This document shows, piece by piece, positions 15,883 to 25,400 of a DNA stretch of 26,806 nucleotides (its first letter is position 1; every line of letters begins with the position of its first letter). Location of the stretch: the NCBI GenBank assembly GCA_030605085.1, contig JAUWBH010000070.1, forward strand, positions 1 through 26,806. Reading direction: 5' to 3'. The notes under the pieces were generated by a model that saw nothing but the letters and a program-made list of their open reading frames with translations, searched no databases and had not been told where the DNA came from. Position numbers and translations under genes: made by a program. The stretch comes from Promethearchaeota archaeon. Its GTDB lineage: Archaea > Asgardarchaeota > Lokiarchaeia > Sigynarchaeales > SOKP01.

Positions 15883-16578
15883 ATGACAATGAAACTATCA
15901 ATTATAGGCGACTTTAATCCAAATTCTGAAACTCATATGGCTACTAATGAGGCAATTATACACTCAAAAAACCTGCTTCAATGTGATTTGGATTCATATT
16001 GGGTTGATACCCAGGATATTACCGAAGATACATTTGACCAATTCAACGGTTTTTTAATTGCACCAGGTGGTCCTTACAACAATATGGAAAATGTTATCGA
16101 TGCTATTCTGTATGCGAGAGAAAATAATATACCCTGTTTAGGAACGTGCAGTGGTTTTCAACACATGCTCATATAGTATGCCCGATATATTCTCGGTTTC
16201 AAAAATGCTCAACATGAGGAATATAACCAAAATTCATCAGAGTTATTTATTACCAAGCTATCATGTTCTTTAAAAGGGCGGAATATGGAGCTTAATTTGG
16301 TTCCAGGTTCGAAAGTTGCATATCTTTATGGTAAAAATCAGGTTATAGAAAAGTATTATTGCAATTTTGGGGTAAATCGTGATTATATCCAGGTGATAAA
16401 AAACGGGCCAATTAATAGTGTAGGTTCAGATTATGAGGGTGAGATCCGAGTTATAGAGTATCCTGATCATGCATTTTTCATCGGCACTCTTTATGTTCCA
16501 CAAGTATTATCAACCAACAATACTCCACACCCATTAGTGACGGATTTTATCGAAACAATAATCAATAGGCCTTACTAG
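15883..16578 (+). pseudogene. CTP-synthase-glutaminase-like class I GATase, split by in-frame TAG
   Basis: Two ORFs (15883-16176 and 16285-16578) lie in the same frame. They are joined by 36 open codons after a single TAG at 16174-16176. The read-through product (about 231 residues) is collinear with the CTP-synthase C-terminal-related family: GTCSGFQHMLI, then the TAG, then YARYILGFKNAQHEE. Homologs carry Glu at the TAG position (IEYARN). One G-to-T change (GAG to TAG) therefore explains it. The nucleophile Cys is present, but the His and Glu of the usual YHPE triad read YVPQ. Glutaminase activity is doubtful even if the gene is read through. ATG 15889 (MKLSIIGDF) is the likelier start, with 15883 in frame. 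A point mutation, a base error or amber decoding are all possible. Confidence 0.75.
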
Positions 16579-16713
16579 TAAATTTATTCACTCAAAATTT
16601 AAAATTTAAATCAGAGAAAAAATGGACATAGCCTTTTTTAATCGAAAATTGGTGAACAAGTAGCAAGAAATAGAATTGGAAAAAGTAATATTTTTTTACA
16701 GTATTAAAAAGTT

Positions 16714-17045
16714 TTAATTTCGCTTCTTTTTTAAATTCGCAAGAAATTTATTCCAATCAAAAGCCATAATAAAATACATTATGGTAATAGTTGCTAAGAG
16801 CATTATAGATTCTGAAATAACGCTTGAGATATCATCAAATTCCATACCTGATGCCGTAAAACCTAAAATTATTAATATAGGAAGTAATACATAAATGGCA
16901 GTAGTAACATTTTTCCCCGCCCACCCATAAAGAAGACATTTATAAAAATTAAATTTTTTTTCTGACATGCCTAATGCTATCCAAAGAGGATCGTCTGGAA
17001 TTTTTCAATTAATCTTCTAAATTTAACTTTGAAATTCCATATTTT
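16714..17045 (-). pseudogene. 3' remnant of a VTT/SNARE-associated-family membrane protein
   Basis: The frame is intact from about 17020 down to the stop at 16714. It reads IPDDPLWIALGMSEKKFNF, then LLYGWAGKNVTT, then two hydrophobic helices and FDWNKFLANLKKK. This matches the C-terminal half of the full gene at 21601-22428 (FPDDLIMF, LLYGWMGKTVTT, EAIMLLVTITIMFFILGFDWNKY). Upstream homology (KFRRLIEKF, out of frame, to about 17045) is broken by a stop and a deletion, and the N-terminal half is missing. It is best read as a decayed gene copy, though the 84-residue ORF from ATG 16968 could still be expressed. Confidence 0.65.
16947..17003. repeat. Direct repeat, left copy (VTT-gene fragment)
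   Basis: This roughly 57-base segment is nearly repeated at 21487-21541 in the same orientation. The shared core is GACATGCCTAATG, then (after a two-base gap) ATCCA and CGTCTGGAATT. The two copies bracket about 4.5 kb that includes the unknown membrane gene, the small ORF and the metallophosphoesterase. Confidence 0.6.
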
Positions 17046-17149
17046 ATGAAAATTTGATTCAGTCATATTTTATTTAAAGATTAATACTCAAATTTTATTA
17101 AAATAAATAACAATAAGTAATCAAAAATAAAAAGCGAAACTCAATTAAA

Positions 17150-18142
17150 ATGAATTCTAAACCTGTAAATCAAGTTCCTTCTACGGATGTTAGAAAGTAT
17201 AAAATATTATTAGAGAACTATAATACAAAGACTAAAAATTACGAACTTGGTAAGCAAGAAATATTTCGTATATCTTTACTTAATTTAAAAAGCTTGTTAA
17301 AAGAAATTCCGTTTGAATTTGCGTGGTTCCCTGTGCGTATCATAACTGATAACTTTATTATTACTAAAGAATCAAGTGAAGAATGTAAATTTATTAGTAA
17401 TAACCGTTTGTATGAATATGAAAGTTCTAAAATTCTTATCAATAAGATTGAATCAGAATTAGAAAAAAGGGATAAGAAAGAGCAAGAGATTTCAAAATCA
17501 CCAAAATATCGAAGCCTTTTATCAGATTTAGATAAATCAATTTTTCTTTTTTTACTACCAATATTCAGTATAATTATATTTGGATTAATTGAAAATATCT
17601 TCATATTAAGCATTACAATTTGGGCTACAATATTTAATATCTATAGTATTGGATTTTTTATTGATAGTTGCTTAAAACTAAAGAAAAATCCTCAAAAGAT
17701 AAAAATTGAATATGCTAATCTTTTTATAAATATGTTCGATACAGAAAATAAAACACATCTCTTAATTCTCTTATCTATGCTCTATCTAACTACATTTAAT
17801 ATTTTATTGTATACGATATATTTCGCATCTGAACCCTTTTTTTATCATTTCTTTCTCATTTTTTTTATCGTTAATGTTCTTTTTGATATATTTGCCTTAT
17901 TTTTCATGTGTATATCTCTAAGAAGAATAGTGAATTTAATTAAAGAGAGGAAAAGTCTTATAATTCAATCACTATTTCAATATATTCAAATGCATGCCGA
18001 TACATGGGACGCTAAAAACTTCTTTTATCAGCAAATTTCAGAATTAGAAAAAAAGCCTAATGTTTCTTTTGGATTGTTTCCAAAAATGTTAGCGTTATTT
18101 ACAGTTATTATAACGATTACACCCCTTTTATTCCAATATTAG
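17150..18142 (+). CDS. Membrane protein of unknown function with cytosolic N-terminal domain
   Basis: This 330-residue protein is not recognised. Residues 1-125 are charged and probably soluble (Lys/Glu-rich, with ESELEKRDKKEQEIS near the end). About four to five transmembrane helices follow: SIFLFLLPIFSIIIFGLI, ILSITIWATIFNIYSIGFF, LLILLSMLYLTTFNILLY, HFFLIFFIVNVLFDIFALFF and a final C-terminal helix LFPKMLALFTVIITITPLLF. No catalytic motif is seen. Very AT-rich codon use (many Ile, Leu, Phe and Lys codons ending in A or T) matches the next genes. It lies at the left side of the segment bracketed by the VTT remnants, which suggests it arrived with that segment. A 43-residue ORF follows 38 bases downstream. 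Confidence 0.6.
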   Translation: MNSKPVNQVPSTDVRKYKILLENYNTKTKNYELGKQEIFRISLLNLKSLLKEIPFEFAWFPVRIITDNFIITKESSEECKFISNNRLYEYESSKILINKIESELEKRDKKEQEISKSPKYRSLLSDLDKSIFLFLLPIFSIIIFGLIENIFILSITIWATIFNIYSIGFFIDSCLKLKKNPQKIKIEYANLFINMFDTENKTHLLILLSMLYLTTFNILLYTIYFASEPFFYHFFLIFFIVNVLFDIFALFFMCISLRRIVNLIKERKSLIIQSLFQYIQMHADTWDAKNFFYQQISELEKKPNVSFGLFPKMLALFTVIITITPLLFQY

Positions 18143-18180
18143 AATAAAAAGAATAAACTATCCATAAAAAATTTGAACTC

Positions 18181-18312
18181 ATGGCAAAAAAAGAAAAAAA
18201 CTTAGAAACCAATGTAGAGAAAGAAGATGTAAGAGAAACCTTAACAGTAATTCTTGACACTTTCGTTAAGATTATTGATTATAATGAACTTGATTTAATG
18301 TTAAGGTTTTAA
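18181..18312 (+). CDS. Short acidic/basic ORF (43 residues), unknown
   Basis: ATG 18181 opens a 43-residue frame beginning MAKKEKNLETNVEKEDVRE and ending LDLMLRF. It starts 38 bases after the membrane protein on the same strand. The charged N-terminus followed by an amphipathic helix (LTVILDTFVKIIDY) looks protein-like, and no other frame competes. It could be a small real gene or the stump of a longer one. Confidence 0.35.
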   Translation: MAKKEKNLETNVEKEDVRETLTVILDTFVKIIDYNELDLMLRF

Positions 18313-18687
18313 TTTAATTACATTTTTATCGTTCAAAGATTTTAGTAGATATTATTTTTTTGTTTGTTATAATTAAGATTTTTATAATTATTGCATTTTT
18401 AATCGAAATAATTTAAAACACCAAAAATTTGCCAGAGTATCGATTAAAATTAAAAATTATAATCGTTAATAATCCAATCAATATATTAAAATATTCTAAA
18501 ATAATTAAATTATTTAGGAAATTTTATTATTAATCATCTATGTATACATAATCTAAAATAATATAAACCACTAAATACGATTTAGATAAATTAATGATTT
18601 ACGGTATGATAAAACATTGCATAAATTATATACCAGAAAAAAAATAATTTAAAAAATATAAAGAAAGAAAACAAATTAAAAGTTAAA
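18313..18687 (+). other. 375-base AT-rich spacer upstream of the metallophosphoesterase
   Basis: No gene was recognised. The spacer is extremely AT-rich. It contains a perfect 12-bp palindrome TATGTATACATA (18539-18550), followed by AATATAAACC, a weak TATA-like element, about 130 bases before the ATG at 18688. The palindrome may be an operator, or chance in such composition. The last 40 bases are A-rich with no clear ribosome-binding site. Confidence 0.3.
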
Positions 18688-21315
18688 ATGGATAAAGTCA
18701 ATATCTTACACTTATCTGATTTACATTTTGACATTGAAAAAACAAAAAATATTTCAAAAGCAGCAGTAGAAAAAAGAGAAGAAACTATCAAAGGATTATT
18801 ACGGTCAATTGAAAATATTGATGACATGTGGAAACCAGATATTATAGTAATATCAGGCGATATTGGATTTGCAGGAAAAGAAAGTGATTATAGTGAAGCA
18901 TGGAATTGGATTCAAAAAATTCTAAAAACTCTTAAATTAGGTTCAGAGAGAATCATCTTATGTGCTGGTAATCACGATAGAAATTTAACTGCTTTAAATG
19001 TTAAGGGAGCACCTCAAGATCCATTAATAGCCGATAATGATTTAGAAGAAGAGACTATTGATAATATGATTATTCCTTTTGATAATTTCATTAAATTTAA
19101 TAAAAACAACAATATTCCTCCATTATCTTTTAATAATCGAGATAATTATCTTATTGGAGTAAGAGAACTCTTAAACTTGGAATTTATTGTCTTAAATTCA
19201 GCTTGGTTTTCTCTTGGGGGAGATAAAGACGAAAAAAAAATGTATATAGGGTTGCCTCACATTAGAAATATGAAAATATCGTCTAAAATAGTAGATGAAA
19301 GCGAGATCATCCCTAAATCAATGAAGATTGCTGTTTTACATCATCCTCCTGAGTGGTTAAATCAAAGTGAATTAGATAGTTATGAGAATAGACGCCCACC
19401 TGCTTATGCTCAATTAACAGAAATTTGTGATATTATCCTTTCTGGACATACACATAGTGAAATAATTTTTGCACCAGATAAAAAATATGCTAAATCATGG
19501 CTTTTTAAGGTTGGTGCTATCTACCTAAAGCAAGATTATCGAAATAATTGTGAAATACTAAAAATAGATATAAAAAGAAAATTAATTAAGAGGTTAAAAT
19601 TATATTATGAGCCTAGCGAAACAAAATGGAAAAAAGAATTTGATGATAAAACTTACAATATAAGAGAAACCAAACATTTAAATGAAATCTTAGAAGAAAA
19701 TGAGAAATTGTTTGCTTTAATAGAAAAATATAGTAATTCTGAGTTAGGTTTCATTAAAAAAGAATATAAATTTATGCACCTCTTTTTAAACGATTTAAAT
19801 AACCTTTTAGATGGTATATTTTCGATTTTAAAAGAAATCTTTTTTTTTAATGCATGGAAGATTGGTTTGGTTTATTATACATACAACAAAAATAGTTATG
19901 GATATGCTCTTTTTCCAATTCCACTAAACAAAAATGATACATTAATTAAGAGTGGAAATAAACAATTATGGAAAGAATTAGTTCAAATTGGTTTAGGATT
20001 TATATATTATGATAATAACATGATTATGGCAAATAATCCTCGTGAATTTGCTCGTAAAATTATTTATGATCAGTTAATTAAAATTTTAGATAATAAATTA
20101 TTAAATCATCAATGTAATCTTCTTTTAGCTCAGGAATTCATCATCGCATTTATTGACGAATTTTCGAATCAATTAGGTCTAGAAAAAAAGTTCGAGTATT
20201 CTTTTGAAGAAATTTATAATGCATTTTTTAGATATTTTCCTATTTGGATTGATGAGGTAATGAAATTATTAATTTTAAAAGAGAAACTTGGAATTAAAAG
20301 TATTAATGACTGTTATCAATGGAAACCCTTTATTGATCCAGCATTTTTTGAAATTTTTCTTTCTATAGAGGAAAGAGACTCAATTAAGAAAAATATAGAA
20401 GTGAGAATAAAAAATAACGAAATTAATATCCAAAAATTTGTAGTTGGTCATAGAGACTTTTCATTTAAGGATTTTGAAAAATTTTTAAATTATTTAAAAA
20501 ATAATAATATTAATAGTATCATTAGACCATATATGAAAAAAGGGTATACAGGAGTAAAGAAAAGTCATTATATTTACGAAGAATATTCCACAAATGACAT
20601 TAAATCAAATGTAATGAAATTCTTTAATAATTTTCCTGAAGTATATATGGATCTAATAAAAAAAAATTTTCCAATACTCATTAAAGATTTTGATTTTTTT
20701 AAAGGAGCATCAAAAATTATAGTTATCTTTGATATTAAAGATAGATTTGATGATATGTTTTCCCCCCTTAGCATTGATCTTTTTTATTTGAAAAATGTAA
20801 ATGATAAATCTAAATCTATTGAGATATTATCAAAAAATTCACCAGAAAGTAAAAATTTTGATAATAAAAATCAATTTGATAAAGTAATATATAAAGGCAA
20901 AGAGTATGAAATAATCGATGGTTTTTGTAGTAGATTTAACACGATATTTGAAGAGACGCCTATGTTAAATTATTGTTATGAATTAATAAGAAATTTTCTG
21001 GATGATTATTTCTCAGAAACACTTGAATGGTATGAATCTATGATAAATCAACTAATTTCAAAAGTCAGAAGTAATGGAGACAGTGAAAATGAAAAAATCA
21101 GCAATAAGAAAAAAAATAATAAGAAAAAAAAGATAATCATCGAAGGGATCTTAGAAAAGAATGTCTTGGATCTTAAGAAGAATGTGAGTATTTTAACAAT
21201 TAGGGCTGCCAATGCAAAATATAAAGTTATAATTGATACTAAGAAATGTGGAATGTTACAGGTTGGAGAGCTTATAAAAATAACAGATTATATCAAATTA
21301 TACAAATTGGAATAA
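18688..21315 (+). CDS. Large calcineurin-like metallophosphoesterase with unknown C-terminal extension
   Basis: This 875-residue soluble protein has a complete metallophosphoesterase domain at residues 1-300. The metal ligands are seen in DLH (Asp11, His13), GD (Asp58), GNHD (Asn95, His96), VLHHPP (His218 or His219) and GHTH (His254, His256). The domain hydrolyses phosphodiesters or phosphomonoesters; the arrangement LHLSDLHFD...GHTH resembles the CpdA/SbcD-like groups. Residues 310-800 form a long helical region with no recognised domain. A Lys/Asn-rich linker (around 805-815) leads to a 60-residue C-terminal beta-rich unit (IIIEGILEK...LTIRAANAKYKVIID...YIKLYKLE) that looks OB-like. The size and neighbourhood suggest an accessory or defence role, which is only an inference. 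It lies inside the VTT-remnant-bracketed segment, with probable insertion debris just downstream. Confidence 0.8.
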   Translation: MDKVNILHLSDLHFDIEKTKNISKAAVEKREETIKGLLRSIENIDDMWKPDIIVISGDIGFAGKESDYSEAWNWIQKILKTLKLGSERIILCAGNHDRNLTALNVKGAPQDPLIADNDLEEETIDNMIIPFDNFIKFNKNNNIPPLSFNNRDNYLIGVRELLNLEFIVLNSAWFSLGGDKDEKKMYIGLPHIRNMKISSKIVDESEIIPKSMKIAVLHHPPEWLNQSELDSYENRRPPAYAQLTEICDIILSGHTHSEIIFAPDKKYAKSWLFKVGAIYLKQDYRNNCEILKIDIKRKLIKRLKLYYEPSETKWKKEFDDKTYNIRETKHLNEILEENEKLFALIEKYSNSELGFIKKEYKFMHLFLNDLNNLLDGIFSILKEIFFFNAWKIGLVYYTYNKNSYGYALFPIPLNKNDTLIKSGNKQLWKELVQIGLGFIYYDNNMIMANNPREFARKIIYDQLIKILDNKLLNHQCNLLLAQEFIIAFIDEFSNQLGLEKKFEYSFEEIYNAFFRYFPIWIDEVMKLLILKEKLGIKSINDCYQWKPFIDPAFFEIFLSIEERDSIKKNIEVRIKNNEINIQKFVVGHRDFSFKDFEKFLNYLKNNNINSIIRPYMKKGYTGVKKSHYIYEEYSTNDIKSNVMKFFNNFPEVYMDLIKKNFPILIKDFDFFKGASKIIVIFDIKDRFDDMFSPLSIDLFYLKNVNDKSKSIEILSKNSPESKNFDNKNQFDKVIYKGKEYEIIDGFCSRFNTIFEETPMLNYCYELIRNFLDDYFSETLEWYESMINQLISKVRSNGDSENEKISNKKKNNKKKKIIIEGILEKNVLDLKKNVSILTIRAANAKYKVIIDTKKCGMLQVGELIKITDYIKLYKLE

Positions 21316-21480
21316 AATTGATGTTCGCGCGTTAAAGTTAACTACCTACTAGTGCAGCAGGTTTTTTTTGTTATCTACCAATTATGCTTGGACTTAAAAA
21401 AGTTAGGTGAACATATTGTGTTGATAAGGCAATCCGCGCGATGCTATGGTAGCACGATCCACCTTGACAACTTGGCTTTT
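21316..21480 (-). mobile_element. Possible degraded serine-recombinase C-terminal helix-turn-helix
   Basis: Minus-strand translation of about 21371-21460 gives SIARIALSTQYVHLTFLSPSIIG. It resembles the C-terminal DNA-binding helix-turn-helix of recombinase-family serine recombinases (SIARxxxVSxxYVSRLLRLxFLxPxIVEAI). The match ends at a stop, and weak matches continue in other frames (PAAL, LTL), as expected for decayed sequence. The block is visibly richer in GC (GCGCG at two places) than its surroundings. It touches the right-hand VTT remnant. The assignment rests on one short motif. Confidence 0.35.
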
Positions 21481-21483
21481 TTT

Positions 21484-21560
21484 GGAAATTAAACTTCTTT
21501 TCCGACATGCCTAATGATCCATAGAGGGTCGTCTGGAATTTCATTAAATTTAACAACAAT
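21484..21560 (-). pseudogene. Short second remnant of the VTT-family gene
   Basis: On the minus strand the sequence encodes KFNEIPDDPLWI and, two bases out of frame, LGMSEKKFNF. These are the same residues as the left remnant (IPDDPLWIALGMSEKKFNF). A two-base deletion relative to the left copy breaks the frame. Bases 21487-21541 align to 16947-17003 with few mismatches. It diverges after FNF and joins the recombinase-like block. It is clearly non-functional. Confidence 0.6.
21487..21541. repeat. Direct repeat, right copy (VTT-gene fragment)
   Basis: This is the right partner of the 16947-17003 repeat. It lacks two bases of the left copy within the CTAATGCTATCC region. It lies between the recombinase-like remnant and the promoter region of the intact VTT gene. 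Confidence 0.6.
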
Positions 21561-21600
21561 AGAAGGTTCTATAATATTATAAAATAATAAACAAAACAGT

Positions 21601-22428
21601 ATGGCATTCAATAAAAATCTCGTATATACATTTATGTTTTTCTACTTAGCCATAGTAATTTATTTATTACTATTCTTTCTCGTCAACGAAGTTAGGGAAG
21701 GTATTATAAGTTTTAGAGAAAACTTAATATTCATTACTCACGGTAATAATTATATCTGGGCTCTATTGATTGCATTTATAATATGTCTATTAGGTTCGGC
21801 ATCTATTGGCATACCAATACCTTTTCCTTTTGTCTTGTTTACATTAAGTAACTCTGTTAAAATAAAATATTTAAATAAAGGTCTTATGATGGAGCAAATT
21901 TTAATTTCTAGTGAATTTTGGTTGGAAATAATGGGCATCGCGATTATAGGGGGATTGGGGTGTATTATTGGAGAATATACAAGTTTCTTTCTTGGTAAAG
22001 AAACAAGAAAAATTGCTGAGAAAGGTGATTTTCAATCCCTTAAAAATATTAAGGGATTTGGAAGATTATTTCTAAATAATCCGAAAAAAATTAAACTTTA
22101 TACCTTTTTAATGGCGGCAACTCCGTTTCCAGATGATTTGATTATGTTTAGCGTCTCGTTGTATAATCCTAAATTTAAATTTAGAAGTATCTTATTATAT
22201 GGATGGATGGGAAAAACTGTAACAACGACATTTTATTGCACTCTAGGAATTTTAATAGATCTAGGATTGGAAATATTTGAAATAGAAACAAATATAGTAT
22301 CAAATATAGTATCTGAAGCGATAATGCTCTTAGTTACTATCACCATAATGTTTTTTATCTTAGGATTTGACTGGAATAAATACATAGAAAACAAGTATAG
22401 AGAAAAAAGCAATGATAATTTTAATTAA
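21601..22428 (+). CDS. VTT/SNARE-associated-family (DedA-like) membrane protein
   Basis: This 275-residue multi-pass protein has about six hydrophobic segments. The VTT-type core shows GCIIGEYTSFFLGKETRKIAE (about 120-140), a loop with GFGRLFLNNPKK, ATPFPDDLIMF and LLYGWMGKTVTT, and then C-terminal helices ending FDWNKYIENKYREK. VTT proteins (VMP1, TMEM41 and DedA types) are implicated in lipid scrambling or transport. Which activity this one has is unknown. It is the intact relative of the two minus-strand remnants nearby, so this family has been duplicated and lost locally. ATG 21601 follows AT-rich sequence without a strong ribosome-binding site. It converges on the giant nuclease gene, with 6 bases between the stop codons. 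Confidence 0.72.
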   Translation: MAFNKNLVYTFMFFYLAIVIYLLLFFLVNEVREGIISFRENLIFITHGNNYIWALLIAFIICLLGSASIGIPIPFPFVLFTLSNSVKIKYLNKGLMMEQILISSEFWLEIMGIAIIGGLGCIIGEYTSFFLGKETRKIAEKGDFQSLKNIKGFGRLFLNNPKKIKLYTFLMAATPFPDDLIMFSVSLYNPKFKFRSILLYGWMGKTVTTTFYCTLGILIDLGLEIFEIETNIVSNIVSEAIMLLVTITIMFFILGFDWNKYIENKYREKSNDNFN

Positions 22429-22434
22429 ATAAAC

Positions 22435-25400
22435 TTAAATATTAAATAAATTAAAAGCATAATTAAACCAGAAAAGTTCTATATTCAAAGATTTTAGGAA
22501 TTTTAATACATTCTTTAAAACTTCTAAGGGTTCAAATATCCAAATTCTATCTTTATTAAAGATTAAACATCTGACCTCTTTTAGATTAAATCGTTTTTTT
22601 ATGACTAAAGCATAAATAGTTATTTGAGGAATAGAGTGAAAGAAACTTCTGGGTTTATAATCGGCTACAATAACTATGTCTTCTGAAATATCTAATAAGT
22701 CAATATGACCTGTTAAAAATGAATTATTATATTTAATCCAAATCGGGATTTCTATACCTACGGAATTATTATTATGCTCTAGCAGATTTTGCAAAACTGA
22801 AGTGTGATCTGGCTGCCCATGTCCGAGAATATCCTTTTTTTTATAATTTTTCGGATGAGAAAGTTCAGTATATACATTTGAAGTCCTTATTTCCTGTATA
22901 TACCCTTTATCACATCTATATAATCCTTCTTTAAAATCCACATCGTCTTTCACATAAGTCTGTTCGAATTGTAATCTCTGTTTATATCTTACCCTTTTTA
23001 TTTTAAACTTAGAAATACGAGGAAGTGAAGTGCCTTTTTCACGAGCCTTCTTAATGTTGAGGATTATATGGCTAGGAAATCCTTGTTCTTTATAAACAGT
23101 CAATAAATGAGCTCTTATATTTTTAAAAATCTTCAATTTTTCTAAACGATTTATTTTTGGTGGTATTGTACCAATATATGGAAAGTAGGCATCGGTCTCT
23201 TTTGCAATTATATCAAAACCTAATTCTGCTAATATATCATTATAATATACCGAATCTTTGACATACCTTGCATTTCTCTTAGATATCATACTATAATAAA
23301 AAGAAAAATCCTTTCTTATATCTAAAAACAGAGGAACTTTATCAAGTGGGATCCCATATTCGGATCTCATAAATGGAAATATTTCATGTTTAAATATAAA
23401 AGCAATAATTTTGAGAAAATCTTCATTTGTTAAATATTTTGTTAGTGTCGACAGTGTTTTCTCAAAATTAAGCCTAGTTAAATTCTTTAAGGACGCTTTT
23501 ATGAAATCATTTATTACCAAATATTTCTTGTTTTCGTCTAACAAAATTGACGACACAAACACTATAACAGGTGCTAAAGAAATGCTAAAACCAGAAAATC
23601 GTTGCCCTATTTTTGGACGTGACCACCATTTTTTATAAATTAAATTAAGCAAAATATCTGATTTCTTTTGACAATCAAAAGAAAAGCGAAATTCTTTAAT
23701 TAATATATTAATGAACTTTTCTAATAAATTATAAGATAATTTTTTGTAAAATTGTTTGAATTTTTTCCCTTGTTTTTCAATATTGTCCTTATGTACACTA
23801 ATTAAATTACCAATTTCTTCCATAATTGGATATAAATTGTTATCTTTCTGAAATTCAAAAAAAACTATGCCTAAATAGATAATAATACCAGATATGCTTT
23901 TAATCTCTTTAGGTTGTATATTATATTCATCATTTTTTAGGTATTCTACTATTTGTAAAGCAAAATCAAAGCATTCACTTGTTAGATTGAGTTTCTTGTT
24001 GACATATTCAATGCAATAAATTATTTTTTCAAAATTAGTGCTTTTAATTAAAAGTTTTAACTCAAATAGATTTAAATTATACTTCTCATAATCCTTTAAA
24101 AGTAATTTTAAATAAGGGTAAAAATACTTAATTGCATTATATACTGAGGATTCGCTTGACTTTTCTTTTTTACATAAAGTTTCTAAAGGTAAAACAAAAT
24201 TATAACATACTATAGAACTTATATGAGTAATAGTCAAAGCAATAATTTTGCTTGATATACCATTCATCTTATTTTTGCGAATTAATGTAAGTAGTTCGAA
24301 TGCAAAAGACTTGCAGTCGATAGGAAAATCATATTTTTTGGCTAATTCATCTAGATAATCTTCTCTGTTAAGGGATATCACATCAGATTGTTTCTTGAGC
24401 TCTTTTATATATCTTGATTTCAAATGTTTATGAAATGTACTTACAATTGAATTCTTATCAATTCCCGTAATTTTAGCGATTTCAGTAGCTTTTATCTTAT
24501 TAAATTCTTTCCTAATTCTAGGGATTAAATATACAATAGAAGCAGAAAAATATATTGGGATAGAGCTGGAACTAACTGAAATCTTTTTCTCAGATTCAGA
24601 ATCAAAAAGTGCTTCTACAATATGATTGGATATCTCAATAAAGTGTTCTTTTTCCTCAAAATCCATATAATCTAATTTTTGGATAATAGTTCTAATATTA
24701 TCCATTACCAATAAATCAAAGGAAATACCATAATATTCATAAAGAAGTTTATATAACTCACTCACATTTCTGCTAAATGTTTTTTTATTTTTTTTATTGG
24801 TATCCATAATTAGGTCGTATATATTATTATGTGATATTGGTTTATTTCCATACATACCATTTAAAAAATAAAAAATAGCTCCTCCTAGCTCATAAGGACT
24901 ATATTTGATAGGAATCTGAATCCTTGTGTTGTTAATTAAAAAATCCTTAAATATTTTAGAGGATTTTTCTAGAAATTCTAGGTTTTGTGGTTTTCCGTCA
25001 TAGAATTCGTCCATTAATGAATTAAAAAAAGAAGTATCCTGCTTAATTGAATCCTTCTCTTCATTAAATTTATGTTTTCCTACTATTTGATTTTTTACAA
25101 CAGATTCTCTAGAATCTGAAATATTCACGTAATTTTTAACAAATAGCTCATATTTCTTACCCAATAACGATTTCAATTCTTCAGAAGGAAGTTTGCTTAG
25201 TATATGTCTTAATTCTTCTTTATCTTCTTCTGTAAGGTGCTCTTTTTGGATAATCTTTATTAGTTTAGATTTTTCATTTATGCTAACCATTGTACTTTTA
25301 TATAGATTTTCCCTTAAAATCTCCTTGAATATTTTTACATCAGAGTTTTGTTCGTTTAAAACCTCTTGTAAGAAAGTCTCATTTATAATTGACTCATCAA

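Noticed and set aside
16618..16710. Short frames (for example one reading GEQVARNRIGKSNIF) in the spacer before the VTT remnant
   Set aside because: About 20 residues, closed by stops on both sides and without a start codon; possibly decayed coding sequence but not supportable.
22850..23300. Cas4-type Fe-S cluster in the nuclease region
   Set aside because: The C-terminal domain has the PD-(D/E)XK residues but not the four-cysteine set of Cas4/AddB-type nucleases.
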